From assembly GCF_036324505.1 (NCBI RefSeq), contig NC_086368.1:11564921-11628920 (forward strand): a stretch of DNA of 64,000 nucleotides, written 5' to 3'. Every line of letters begins with the position of its first letter. The first letter of the stretch is position 1. The position numbers and the translations under genes are program-made. This document shows, in pieces, positions 14,901 to 24,957 of this stretch. This DNA is from Eleginops maclovinus (Eukaryota > Chordata > Actinopteri > Perciformes > Eleginopidae). Below the pieces are notes generated by a model that worked only from the letters and a program-made list of their open reading frames with translations, had not been told where the DNA came from and did no database searches.

Positions 14901-15064
14901 TCATCCATTGTCTTATTCATTTTCCCTACTCAGGGTCCCGGGTGCTGGAGCCTGTCCCAGCATAGTTTGTACAGAAGGCTGGAAAATACCCTTGACAAGA
15001 TGCCAGTTAACAGATGGACTGACATTCAGATCCTTCTGTAGTCTCTAATCAACCTATTCATTTC
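14901..15064 (+). repeat. Dispersed teleost repeat (CTGGAGCCTRTCCCAGC family)
   Basis: The core reads CAGGGTCCCGGGTGCTGGAG then CCTGTCCCAGC, followed by a degraded 'gaCAAGaTGCCAGT' section and CTAATCAACCT near the end. This order matches a high-copy fish repeat whose copies read 'ccggctggagcctatcccagc ... tcgccagtc ... caattaacc'. The copy is diverged. The exact superfamily is uncertain. Confidence 0.7.
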
Positions 15065-15773
15065 AACTATGGCAGGTAACGGGCCGCTTGTGGAAACCAA
15101 GCACAGTTGTTTCTTGCTCTGAGCACTGGGTTAACTACTAAGCTGCAACGCTGTACTTTTTATATGAATTTCAACAAACCCCTCAAATTGAAAAACAACC
15201 AGAATGTTCAATTGTACTTTGTATATATGAAATGTGTGTCTTGTAATTCACAAAGGGCAAAATCAAGCATTTGTGTCTTCCAATTTAACTTATATAATAT
15301 ATAATCTGTATAGTTACTGCCAATTTTTTTTAATAACCATTAGTTTGCAAGCCAACTAGACTATGAGGGGTCTTCTCAATAATAGCTGTACCCATTATAA
15401 AGCTCATTTCAGGGACACTCATTTTCAATGAGCATCTTCAGTCTACAAAAATGTCACCATATACTGCCAGTAGATAATCGGATATGAGACAGGAGCTGAA
15501 AAACATGAGCTTTCCTTGTCAAACTGAATGAAACTCTTATTTACTGGCATCACAGTCACTTGCGAAGCAGGGGCTGAAATTAACTACTATTGAGTTAAGA
15601 TTGTTTACTTATTAAAAAGACCCCAAAGCCTCCCTCTCCCACTGTTTTACATGCATAATTCTGAGAAGAGCTAAAACACAATATAATAACACATTCTTCT
15701 TTAGATCACCCTCTATCCTTTGTTCATTTTAATCCCTGCAAACAAAAGAAACCCATCATGTCTGCGTGCAAAC
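15065..15773. other. Gene-free AT-rich DNA
   Basis: No exon, RNA gene or named repeat seen. Confidence 0.55.
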
Positions 15774-15808
15774 GTGTGCGTACGTGCGTGCATGAGCACA
15801 CACGTGTG
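15774..15808. repeat. CpG-containing alternating purine-pyrimidine tract
   Basis: ACGTGTGCGTACGTGCGTGC, then a short break and CACACACGTGTG. The tract is nearly self-complementary and rich in CG/TG steps, which makes it prone to Z-DNA or cruciform structure. Confidence 0.55.
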
Positions 15809-15872
15809 GTGAAGCGCTGTGTTTTTGCAACTCAACACACAGCAAATATTTCAGCCTTTAAAAAATATGGAT

Positions 15873-16125
15873 GACTTTCCCTACCTTGGCAGCCTTCATC
15901 CCTCCAAAGCCGACACTGATTCAGAAATACACCACCGCATAAGCTCTGCCAGTGGGGTTATGCCAGACTCCGAGGAAGAGTCTTTGTGAACCGTGACATC
16001 CAGGTGAAGAACTGCCTGTTTACAAAGCAGTTGTTCTTCCCACTCGAGTGCAAGAAGCACAAACCTAGACCTGCAGACCAGCTACAGAAGGGAGATTGAC
16101 TACCTGGAACCCATTACTAGAGATG
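15873..16125 (+). mobile_element. RTE/Rex3-like LINE reverse-transcriptase fragment
   Basis: Conceptual reading gives DFPYLGSLHP, then ADTDSEIHHRISSAS. After a frame change it gives YARLRGRVFVNRDIQVKN, and further on a degraded SYRREIDYLE. This order (YLGS, T-D-x-EI-x-RI, a small-residue stretch ending with a 'LR..vF.NRdi' block, then an 'RR.I..LE' block) is the C-terminal part of RTE-clade reverse transcriptases, Rex3-like in fish. At least two frame breaks and in-frame stops show a dead copy. No 5' part of the element is present. A related but separate fragment lies at 38,938-39,210. Confidence 0.7.
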
Positions 16126-16476
16126 GAAAACCTGCCTTCAGGAAATCATGCACATTAGGTAGGAAGACAAAGGAACAGCACATTCGGAGAGAACTGAACA
16201 TGAAATACCTTGCTTTTGCCACGGTTACTGTGTACTGTAATTCAAGTGAGAGGTTTTATTTATTGTGTTTGGATTGGCCTAATCATTCTGGCTAAATGCA
16301 GACCTTGGGTATGGTCCTATCGTCTATTCTTACCTACTATTCATTGATCTTTGCGTGAAACATCACGGGGTTAAGGAATAGTGGATAGGAGAATTCAAAA
16401 GGACTTGGGGAAAAAAAGACTGCGGTGCTTTGAGAATCCGACTGCACTTACACTATCCCACGCATTTATGATGCGC
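16126..16476. other. Unique DNA, no gene seen
   Basis: No exon or named repeat. The DNA becomes slightly richer in CpG toward the inverted repeat at 16,477. Confidence 0.5.
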
Positions 16477-16505
16477 CAGCAGACGTTATTAACGAGCGTC
16501 TGCTG
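16477..16505. repeat. Perfect 9-bp inverted repeat with TTATTAAC loop
   Basis: CAGCAGACG and CGTCTGCTG flank an 11-nt spacer, TTATTAACGAG, which contains a TTAAC / homeodomain-like core. It lies in a small CpG-containing patch (about 16,430-16,570). Confidence 0.6.
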
Positions 16506-16929
16506 TGGGAAATACAGTTTCTATAAAGCGGACTACTGAAAGCGCATCTACTTTTCACCGTGCTCTGATGGTGTTGTTTTATGCTTTATGAACGTGGACA
16601 ACAGAGAGAGATATATTCTTTATTACAAAGGTTGGAATTGAAATAAAAAAGGGAAGCAAGACTTATGCTTGTCACCCTCACCCTCCGGCCCACACGTATT
16701 AACCCACATGAATCCCAATACGTATGATTATATGAAAATATTTTAAAATAAATACAAATGTGTTTATTATAAACTAGTTATGCATTAACCTATCACTTGT
16801 GTATAACAATTCAAACAAAAAGTTTAAGAAACACGTTCATATTTCTCCATTAGATTAATACAGTGCTGAACGTTCAAAACAAAGCACAGTAAGTTACGGC
16901 ATAAGTATTAAATTGCTTGATAAGCACCG
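16506..16929. other. AT-rich DNA, no gene seen
   Basis: No exon or named repeat. The stretch precedes the CpG-containing segment that starts near 16,930. Confidence 0.5.
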
Positions 16930-17252
16930 TAACTTTCATGAAACACATTTCTCCGTCACGATCGGCTGCCTCGGTCAACGGCCGAATGTTGCAACACGGC
17001 AAACGTTGCGGCCGCAAGGCATTGTTGGACAGCATTTTTTCTTCTCTTTTGTAAAAGAAGTTCCAGTGTTCCTTAAGGTAAAGGAGGTTATAAAGAAAGT
17101 TTCAAAGCTCCTTTCCTATCATCTAGAGAATTCGAACAGCTCTTATCATGGCTGCCACTTGGGTACCTCCGGGTCATTTTGCTCCGTTAGGAACCTTCCT
17201 AAACCAAACTGACTATTCGACCGCAACCCTTTCAGCTATGTGCACATTTTGA
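16930..17252 (+). other. Isolated CpG-containing segment with a 34-codon frame
   Basis: In otherwise AT-rich DNA this stretch holds many CG dinucleotides, including the palindrome TTGCGGCCGCAA near 17,008. An ATG in a fair initiation context at 17,148 opens 34 codons beginning MAATWVPPGHFAPLG and ending at a TGA at 17,250-17,252. A second frame, 16,913-17,212, spans 99 codons. No family is recognised. It could be a short repeat with its own base composition, a 5'-end relic of a retrocopy, or a small promoter. No terminal repeats or target duplication are visible. Confidence 0.35.
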
Positions 17253-17975
17253 AGACTCAGAGGAATTGGTTCAAAAAAATGATCAATTGTTGATTCAAAC
17301 CGCCCTTAATATTCACATTAATTACATTTCCCCTCTGATCTTCATTCCCTGACCAAGCTAAGAAAAACAAAACCAATCATAATGCTGAATTTCAACATTC
17401 TAAATATACTTTATTTTGTTTATTTCAGTGCAGCACAGTACACTATGATTATCTATTTTCATATCTCAGCAATTGCATTTGTATGCCTACAATTACCTAC
17501 TTCTGTTTGCTAAACCAGGGTCCTTTGATATATCGGATTTATTGTACAGTTGAAGGCATTTTTTAAAATTGTTTTTATTTGCGTTTGAACTCTCCATTCA
17601 GTAATGATTCTTTGGCTTTCTTTGGCTTTTAGACCAGTGCCATATCAACAGATTTTACTGCATCATAAGGACAGATGGACTCAGCAGCTGCCTGAAACTT
17701 GTTAGTGTCCATTTTTCTCCTCTTGTTGTTCAGAACTTTGTTGGTTTGGGAATGACAGGACTACAGTTCTTGTAACCTTTAAATCTACAGGTCAGGGTCC
17801 TCCATGTATTCATGATTAAAAAAATGAATGAATGGTAGAGCTGCTTTTGAATATATATACATGTGTCAACATGAAAAACCATCTCTAAATCTCTCAAATT
17901 AACATGTTATAAGTCCCAGCACTGTTTGTGTGCTTGTGTACGGATCAAATCAATGATAATATAATAATGTTTAAA
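17253..17975. other. AT-rich DNA, no gene seen
   Basis: No exon or named repeat. The last 7 bp (17,969-17,975, GTTTAAA) form the left copy of the target duplication of the MITE that follows. Confidence 0.5.
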
Positions 17976-18279
17976 TAGGGTGACCAGATTTGAGGTGGCG
18001 AAAAAGAGGACACTTGCGATTGTTGGGGGGTGGGGGGAAGCGCCAGTCAATTTAAGTTAATGCTTAATGGTCCCAACAGTGAAAACCGGGCGTTTTCATG
18101 AATTTATAAAACCCCCCACTTGCGATTGTTGGGGGGTGGGGGGAAGCGCCAGTCAATTTTTAATGGTCCCAACAGTGAAAACCGGGCGTTTTCATGAATT
18201 TTTAAAACCCCCCCGGACGCTCCGGACATGACGTAAAAAGAGGACATGTCCGGGCAAAAGAGGACGTTTGGTCACCCTA
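17976..18279. mobile_element. 304-bp non-autonomous DNA transposon (MITE)
   Basis: The element starts TAGGGTGACCAGA and ends TTGGTCACCCTA, giving an 11-bp terminal inverted repeat (TAGGGTGACCA). It is flanked on both sides by GTTTAAA (17,969-17,975 and 18,280-18,286), a 7-bp target-site duplication. Inside, GAGGACA motifs lie near both ends, and a block of about 106 bp (18,011-18,116) is repeated in tandem (18,117 to about 18,212). The second copy lacks about 12 bp. Each copy contains GGGGGGTGGGGGG. There is no coding capacity. The superfamily is probably hAT-like, though hAT usually gives 8-bp duplications. Confidence 0.85.
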
Positions 18280-18286
18280 GTTTAAA

Positions 18287-18314
18287 GTTCCCGATTCTAG
18301 TCTTTATGCTAGAG
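18287..18314. other. Short unique spacer
   Basis: Lies between the MITE and the adjoining 13-bp tandem repeat. Nothing is seen in it. Confidence 0.6.
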
Positions 18315-18371
18315 GCTAAGCTAATTGGCTAAGTTAGTTGGCTAAGCTAATTGGCTAAAATAATTGGCTAG
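18315..18371. repeat. 13-bp tandem repeat, about 4.4 copies
   Basis: The unit GCTAAGCTAATTG is repeated with small changes (GCTAAGTTAGTTG, GCTAAGCTAATTG, GCTAAAATAATTG). Each unit carries an AATTG / TAAT-like core. The array begins 36 bp beyond the MITE terminus. Confidence 0.9.
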
Positions 18372-20011
18372 CCTTCTGGCCGTAGCTTCCAATTAAGTCT
18401 AGAGTCATGATAGATGGATTTTTATTCTCTTGGCAAAAATAAAAAACTAACTCATTTTTAAAGCAGTTAAACCTTTTAAAATTGAATGATGTAGAAACAT
18501 GATGATGATGGTCATTTCAATAGCATAGTTGACCCGAGGAAAGAATTCCAGCTAGTTTTATCAAACAAATTGTCACAACAACATGTTTTTTAACACTGCT
18601 GCTACAATGAAAAGATACAAAATTGTAACCTGTTTCACCACAGGTAAAAGCATCAAAAAAAGTATTTGAGTTTCCTCAGCAAAGCCACAGTCCTCAGAAT
18701 TGTCGGATCAAAGTGTTGCCTGTAACCCTCACCTAGAAATTGTGTGCAAACACGACTGGAAAATCAACCATGGAGCCTACCTACAGCGATTCCATCACAG
18801 AGCTCAAGAGTTAATACGATTGATGCAGTCCCTGCCCAGAGGGGGTAATGAAGTGACTAAGGGCTGACCGTCCCTGACCGGCGACAAGACAGCAGGTGTG
18901 AGCAGTCAGGAGTGTGACTGTGAAAATGTGTGTGTTTGAGTCAGGCAGTGTGTACACTAAGCTGGCTGCGAGTGAACCAGGCACCTAACCGCAGGTCCAG
19001 ATCAATTAGTTGGCCTAATCGGTCCCCTCTCTGTAAGCCATAAATATTCCCTGGTTTACTCCTGTATCTGTCATCTTTACTGCCCCAGCACTATCATCTA
19101 TCACCCTTTTCTTTCCCACTTTCTCTGTTTTTTTTTCTTTCTTTCTCTCTATGTCTAGCCATCTCTCCTTTACACACTACATTTATGCTCCAGCTTGGTA
19201 AACGGTAATCAATGTCTCACAATGCTGGACTGTTTCATCTTAACGATTTTTCAGGAAGGCTACATTTGTGTGTATGTGTGTGTATGACAAAGAGGGGTAG
19301 ACAAAGGGGAGAAACAAAGTGACAAAGAAAGAGAAACAAGTTTGACTGTATGAACAAACATCAAAATAACAAAGTTTTCCCCATAGGTAAGCTTCTGTTT
19401 TTGTGTTTGTATGATTTGTGTGAGTCTGTGTGTTTGTGTGTGAAAAATGTGTGAAAATGCCTGCCTGGAATTGGCACTGACTCCAGAAGCCCACAGTAAT
19501 GCATTCACTTTTGGTACATAAATCACAATCAGCCCATTCTGCCATCTGGGTTACTGCTACATGGCCCTTGTAATGTACACCCTGGTTAGACCACCGGCTG
19601 AATAAATGAGTCTAGGATACAGAGCAGATACGTGTCTGTAATGGACAGTAAGGCAGCAAATGTATTCCTTTTTTTTTTTCTTGCAGAGAATATATATTAT
19701 ATGTTATATTCCATTCCACCAGTTAGGAGTTGTGTGTTTTATGTGTAGGGATGTGTTTGTGTCTATCTGCCATTCAGTCGATCCAAACATTTTTTACCAT
19801 ACAGCCCTGTTGCAAATAATGCACTGCCTACAGTGACTATTGTTAGATGTGTTTAGCAAATAAAGAAAAAATTAGGAAAGAGCACAAACACCACCCATTG
19901 AGGCATTTGTACGATGGTACAGACATTTGTACCAGCATTGTAGAATTTTAGAAAGCTTGAATGATAAATGCAAATGGTTTTGTACAGCATGTCTTTAGAT
20001 ATTTTCATAAA

Positions 20012-20016
<5 letters not shown>
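18372..20016. other. Gene-free DNA with a possible regulatory block
   Basis: No supported gene. Positions 18,770-19,080 are more complex and include ATCAATTAGT, CCTAATC and GCCATAAATATTCC, as seen in many vertebrate enhancers. A polypyrimidine stretch at about 19,085-19,170 and a TG-rich segment at 19,265-19,450 produce false open frames of 88-101 codons on the minus strand. Confidence 0.5.
18770..19080. promoter_or_regulatory. Possible conserved non-coding element
   Basis: The block has several TAAT/ATTA-type homeodomain cores and an A/T-box (TAAATATTCC) within otherwise mixed-composition DNA. No exon-like frame is present. This is a suggestion from composition only. Confidence 0.25.

Positions 20017-20043
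<27 letters not shown>
20017..20043. repeat. (AT)n microsatellite
   Basis: About 13 uninterrupted AT units, preceded by a shorter ATAAT patch. Confidence 0.95.
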
Positions 20044-20047
<4 letters not shown>

Positions 20048-22177
20048 AATATAAACTTTAAGAAACATAACCTAAATTATGCTTTCATTACATAGCTCTG
20101 TGGATAAAAATAAAGATAAGAACAATACCATTCCTGGGTGGACTTGCAAGTTATATTTAGGCAGAATGAGCCTAAATATATGCCTGACGTCTTTCTGATA
20201 TCCATCCCGACTAATTTTCCTCCTGTACTGTAATTCTTGAAAATCAATTTTGCAAACACGGGGTCAATAAAGGTCATGGAGAGGTCCTGCTTCTTTGACG
20301 GATTCCTGCACAGACCAGCATCTAATTGGAAAATTAAAGTCATTGATTGGCTATTGGGACTAGAGGCATTTCTCTCACTTTCCCAAACACCAATTAGCTC
20401 AGGATAAATGATAACCGAGGCATGCCGGCTGTTTCAGAAACACACAGTTAACCCATGTACACACTGACAACACACATTCAGGCACTTACTGTACATGCCG
20501 ACACACACGGTCAAGAAAGCAGACACTCTGAAGGAGTAAACTTAAGCATTTCTAACCTCAGCCAAGGTCACTCAATAATATCCAACCTTAAAGTGTACTG
20601 TAACCCAACGGTCACAAATCATGTTCTGCAATATGAAGCACAGCTCGAGTCTTACTGCTGGGAATAGGTTGTATTTCATCCAGATACCACAGAGATGAAG
20701 TAACTGCCTCCCTAAAAAACAAATATTAAGTTGAAATGGAATAAATTTGATCAATGTTGTAGCTGGGATGTGTCTTTAAGATTGCAGGAAGCTAAATCAC
20801 CGCACAATGAAGCTTGTGTCTCTAATGAGCCATCTTCAGTGACTGTCTTACGAGTTAAACAGACAATATTAAAATACATTTAAATGTCAGTCTGCAAAGA
20901 ACTGTATGTGGTTAATATAAATCTAAACTAATTTAAAGCAACGGATTATAATGACATTTTGTGGTTTTAAAGAAAAACAAAGTGACGCCAAAATGCATCA
21001 CAAAAATGCAATTATGTCCTGTAAATTGTATTAAATAATTTGCAAATAAGCTGCAGGCTGCAGCTGATGCAAATGTGATCCCTAGCATGGATGCAAGATT
21101 GAAAATGATTAAATAGAACTAATAGTAAATTAATACAACTATAGTAATTCATGCCAATATTAATATATTCTCTACAGTGATGAACATAATAGAAAAAGAA
21201 AGACTAACCATTACGATTCTGCAGCGAGTCTGTAACATTTTAATTTGCAACAACTATATGTGAAGGATTATCACAAAGCCAGATAAACACAAATTCAATG
21301 TATTGTAGACTGATAAAGAATTGTTGTTGATAGTAAGCTTGTAGGTCTGCATCAGTCATACAACAGCATGGATTTAGTGCACAGTGGCACACATCCAACT
21401 TCTCCAAATACATCCTGTTGGCGCATCAAGTGGCTGCAGTCTTCGACAACGCACCCCACTGTGCATGAGGTGCAGTCGTATTCCACCTCTATAATTTAAT
21501 TTGTGAAAGCATGCATATTAGTTGCTACAATTCAGCTTTCCTGTTTGTTTTTTTGTTTTTTCATACTTGTAATTACAGGTAGCAACACATTTTCAACACA
21601 CGAGTGTTTTAATGTCTTCAGCCATGTAAAAATGCATGTGCACACTTCTGCTGCTGCCTCATTTTACCGAGGAGGTTTCACTGAAATTGTGTTTCAGCCT
21701 ACAATAAATTCATTCGACACAATTATCAAAGTGCAGACATATCCAAGCTCGTGTAACCCGTCGGACATCGTTTCCTTCTCCATCGTAAACTGAAAATCGT
21801 TGCACTAAGCCTGTTCCCAGTCTAAATCACTTTATATGATTGGAATCATGACTAGCGCTCATTACCGACCACACTACCGCATTAATTTAGTTACAAGTGG
21901 CAACAAGTTAAGCGGTGATGTTTCGTCTTTAAGTAAAGATGACAAAAATGTTAAATGAAATGCAAAAGCCATCATTCTGCCTCTTCGTACACACACATAC
22001 ACTCACGCACATTAACATACAGAAATAATGTATGAATGCAATTTACCTCGATTGCAGGACACAAAAAACACCTGCAAAGGAATATCAAAAGACATGCAAG
22101 TCCAGTAGAGTTATATTTAAAAAGACCGAGCCACGACACAGTGAACTTTCCTATTAAAACACCCCCCAAAGTCCTAC
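20044..22177. other. Gene-free unique DNA
   Basis: No supported gene. Open frames up to 96 codons (21,503-21,793 plus) lack recognisable motifs. If the minus-strand exon candidate at 22,178 is real, this block is the start of its downstream intron. Confidence 0.5.
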
Positions 22178-22437
22178 CTTTGTTATCTTGCGGGCGGAAA
22201 CACATGCCGTTTCCTCGACAAGTTGCTGTGGGATGCAGTGACAGCTACTCAACTTGCAGCTTCCTCCCGGATTGAAAGGTGTACGGTCCTCTGTGTGATA
22301 AAAAATCAGAGGATAGACGCTCGGTGCGCCCTGTCTGCCACTGCGCTGCGCGTCTGGGGTCTCCGTTCGGTGGAGCGCAGGGAGAGGGACGGCCAAGCCG
22401 TGCGGTGTGGAAAGCCCCTGGTGGTGGTGGAGGGAAC
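22178..22437 (-). other. Candidate exon or promoter-proximal CpG-rich segment, minus strand
   Basis: On the minus strand a polypyrimidine run of about 40 nt (CT-rich, ending CATCTGTAG) stops at 22,438. A splice-donor-like AAG|GTAGGA occurs at 22,178/22,177. The 260 bp between them are open for 86 codons in one frame (2 nt of a split codon plus 86 triplets), including NPGGSCKLSSCHCIPQQ. Part of it, about 22,318-22,412, has roughly 12 CG dinucleotides in 95 bp, far above the rest of the window. A second frame is also open for much of the length and starts with a hydrophobic, signal-peptide-like stretch, so open length alone is weak proof. I recognise no domain. It could be a 5'-UTR/first exon under a CpG promoter, an internal exon, or chance GC-rich DNA. 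Confidence 0.4.
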
Positions 22438-22722
22438 CTACAGATGGAGAGGTGGAGGAGAGAGAGGAAAAGAGAGAAGAGTATAACGATCATTGGAGCC
22501 ACCATAAAAAAGTAGTCGAGAAGCATTTCGCATGAAGTGTGCGTTATAACGACCATGATATACATGTGTGAGTGTATTCTGTAAGAAAACAAGGACAAAG
22601 GGCCGAAAAACAGACTCTTGTTTTGCATCATTGTTTCAGGTGTTTACAAAGTGTCAGAGCCACCATGTTGTTGAGCTGGAGTCAATACATGCATTTGTGT
22701 ATTACCTGCATGAGTGGCACAG
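22438..22722. promoter_or_regulatory. Region upstream of the minus-strand CpG-rich segment
   Basis: It holds the GA-rich plus-strand tract (CT-rich on the minus strand) at about 22,441-22,482 and a TTTTTTATGG patch on the minus strand near 22,505-22,514. Further upstream are several CG dinucleotides. If transcription starts on the minus strand, it would be around here. No core promoter can be fixed from sequence alone. Confidence 0.25.
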
Positions 22723-22800
22723 GGCAAGGCCAAGCGGGCAAGTTCTATTTGTATAGCACTTCATACACAAAGGCAGCTCAATCTGCTTTACAAAAACATC
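22723..22800 (-). mobile_element. 3' tail of an L2/Rex1-type retroposon, reversed
   Basis: On the minus strand it reads TGTAAAGCAGATTGAGCTGC, then TTTGTGTATGAAGTGCTATACAAATAGAA. The order 'tgtaaagca..ttgagct..ctttgtgtatgaa..tgctatacaaataaa' is the familiar 3' end of fish L2/Rex1-like LINEs and derived SINEs. Only the tail remains. Confidence 0.7.
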
Positions 22801-22985
22801 TTTCGAAAAAAGACAGTGATAAGATGAATGCAAGAGCATGAGCATTTATTTTGAACAACACACAGGGCAGGAACAACCCTTGAGCACAAAGGCTGAATCC
22901 AGAGGTAGTTTTCAGTTATAGTTTCTATAAGTATTGGACAAAGTGAACATAACGTCGGTTTTCTTTCGAGAGGTTCACCTGTTAA

Positions 22986-22988
<3 letters not shown>
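22801..22988. other. Unique DNA, no gene seen
   Basis: Spacer between the retroposon tail and the TG tract. Confidence 0.6.

Positions 22989-23080
<92 letters not shown>
22989..23080. repeat. (GT)n microsatellite, 46 units
   Basis: A perfect run of GT over 92 bp. It gives rise to a meaningless repeated Cys-Val frame. Confidence 0.99.
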
Positions 23081-23081
<1 letters not shown>

Positions 23082-24671
23082 TAAGAAATATATAGAAAGG
23101 GACAAGAATGTGACAGGGCGCACAAAGAGAGGGAGTTGTTTCTGCTGCAGATTACCCACCATCACATCCAGCTGAAGTCTCGTAGGGGCTCAAGTCAGCA
23201 AGGTTAGGAAGCTGATGTACCAACGAGGATTTTAGAGACTGATGCTGTTCACAGGGAGGCACTGAACAGAGGAGGAAAGTCTCAGAAAGCAAGAGAAAAA
23301 GAAGTGGAGGAGGGGGTAAGAGCAAATGTGAGAAGCATACATGTTCTCATGTTAATCCAAAGTAAGGACTTCATGACTGGCTGGTTGCAGATCAATGACT
23401 CAACGGGTAGACCCATAGGCAGAAGACACGCATGAAGAAACTGGGAGGAATTGTATTGCAATTGGAAACATACTGTCCAATGTGTTGTTATTGAATTGTC
23501 AGTTGTATCCTATAATCACTGTTTGTCATTGGTAATTAATTGTTGTGTTTGTCATATGTTATAACGTAAAGTTTCCCTTGAAATAAGCAGTTAATTTGTC
23601 ACTGTGTTAACTGATGCCCCACAATTGAGACATAGGTGATTTGCCTTTACAGTATTTGGATTTCTGACTTGGTTTGATACCCTAATTGATTTCAGCAAAA
23701 ACACTGAAAATGCTGCTTATTTCCATTTTCACAGTGTCACATTTACCTTAAGAATTCAAGTTATTTTCCATTAGATAATATAAGATCTCCTGTCAGACCC
23801 TGAAATATCTGTCAACAATAAAACATTTTAAAAAATAGATAAATACAGCCCACACACTTGATTTGTTTGAAAATAAATTGTTACTCAAATAAAAATTCAG
23901 TGAAGGTAGAGAATCAAATTAATTTGATATTTAAGCAAAAGCTTTTGTCTTGTAATCATCTTCTTTTCCTTGTATCTCAACTTGTGCATTATGCTTCACT
24001 TGCTGTCCCTGGTCATTTTACATAGCCAGCTCCTGGGATGGAAGTGCTGACTAAGGACATGCCTCTTGAATATTACATTTTTCCTCAGCAGCGACGTGTT
24101 GAAACACTGCCCGTGCCTATCGCTCAAGCCCATAATGGGAACCGGAGACCAGCAGCTACAAACATAAATATCTGTGGATATAGTACTGTAAGACACAACC
24201 AGCAGAAGATCAATACAGGGCTGTGAGAGAGAGGGAGGTGAGGGACCATGGGTAAAAGGTCCAGCAGTGGTAATCTTACTGGGCTGTTTCACCAGTACAA
24301 TACTCTACCTCCTGCGTGGAAATGATTTTAAAAGAAGGAACTAGTCAAAGGTTACTGAATCAATTTTTTTTTCTCCAAATAAAATGATTTTCCCTGCCAT
24401 ACTTATTACAACCCTCTCATGTTTTGAGTCTATCCATGGTTTCACTACGAATATTGCTTTTGCCCAGTTCTTAAACCAATTGCCTGGTATGTTCCTCAGA
24501 GAGATACACTTGCTATTTTTTTTTCTCTATTTGGGGCTAGCAGCGGGTTTTATAAAACATAAAATATAAATCAGCTTGGCATGATTACATGTACAGCACA
24601 CAGCAGCTACTTGCAACATACTGTAGTAACTGTCAGATTGTGCGAGCTGCTGTTTTTGGCAATCTGCCCAA
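23081..24671. other. Gene-free unique DNA
   Basis: No supported gene. Open frames are 60-98 codons without motifs. The stretch 24,030-24,290 is of higher complexity, but no exon can be delimited. Confidence 0.55.
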
Positions 24672-24957
24672 ATCAGCACCATGGACTAGTCTTAATATAA
24701 TTACAGTAGAGTAGAAGAGAGCTGCTCGACAGCTTATTTGGGATCTGCACCTTGGACAACTTCTAATTTCCAAATGGCCGGTGGGTTGAAATAAAACCAA
24801 CAGCAAAAACAAATCCTTTTCAAACAGGAGAACAGCTTGAGAGAGTTTGCCCAAAGCTGATCCAGAATCAGCACCAAGCACAACTCATCATTTCCTCACC
24901 GCAGAGAGGGGATGAAAGCTGCTTCAAAGCTGATCCCATATCAGCACCATGGAAAGC
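24672..24957. promoter_or_regulatory. Cluster of RE1/NRSE-like and GCTGAT palindrome motifs
   Basis: Four related motifs lie in about 290 bp: ATCAGCACCATGGAC (24,672-24,686), TCTGCACCTTGGACAAC (24,744-24,760), ATCAGCACCAAGCAC (24,867-24,881) and TCAGCACCATGGAAAGC (24,941-24,957). The REST/NRSF binding site (RE1) is TTCAGCACC then GGACAGCGCC. The first and last sites share the left half and the start of the right half. Two copies are preceded by GCTGATCC, forming palindromes GCTGAT-N5-ATCAGC at 24,856-24,872 and 24,929-24,945. The alternative is a diverged tandem repeat of transposon origin. Confidence 0.4.

Noticed and set aside
18315..18371. CRISPR-like array
   Set aside because: The 13-bp units are contiguous with no spacers, and the DNA is vertebrate.
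22245..22631. Signal-peptide-like minus frame (hydrophobic start then Pro-rich)
   Set aside because: The hydrophobic part is the translation of the CT-rich tract, which reads better as a splice-acceptor or promoter tract. It was kept only as a note to the exon candidate.
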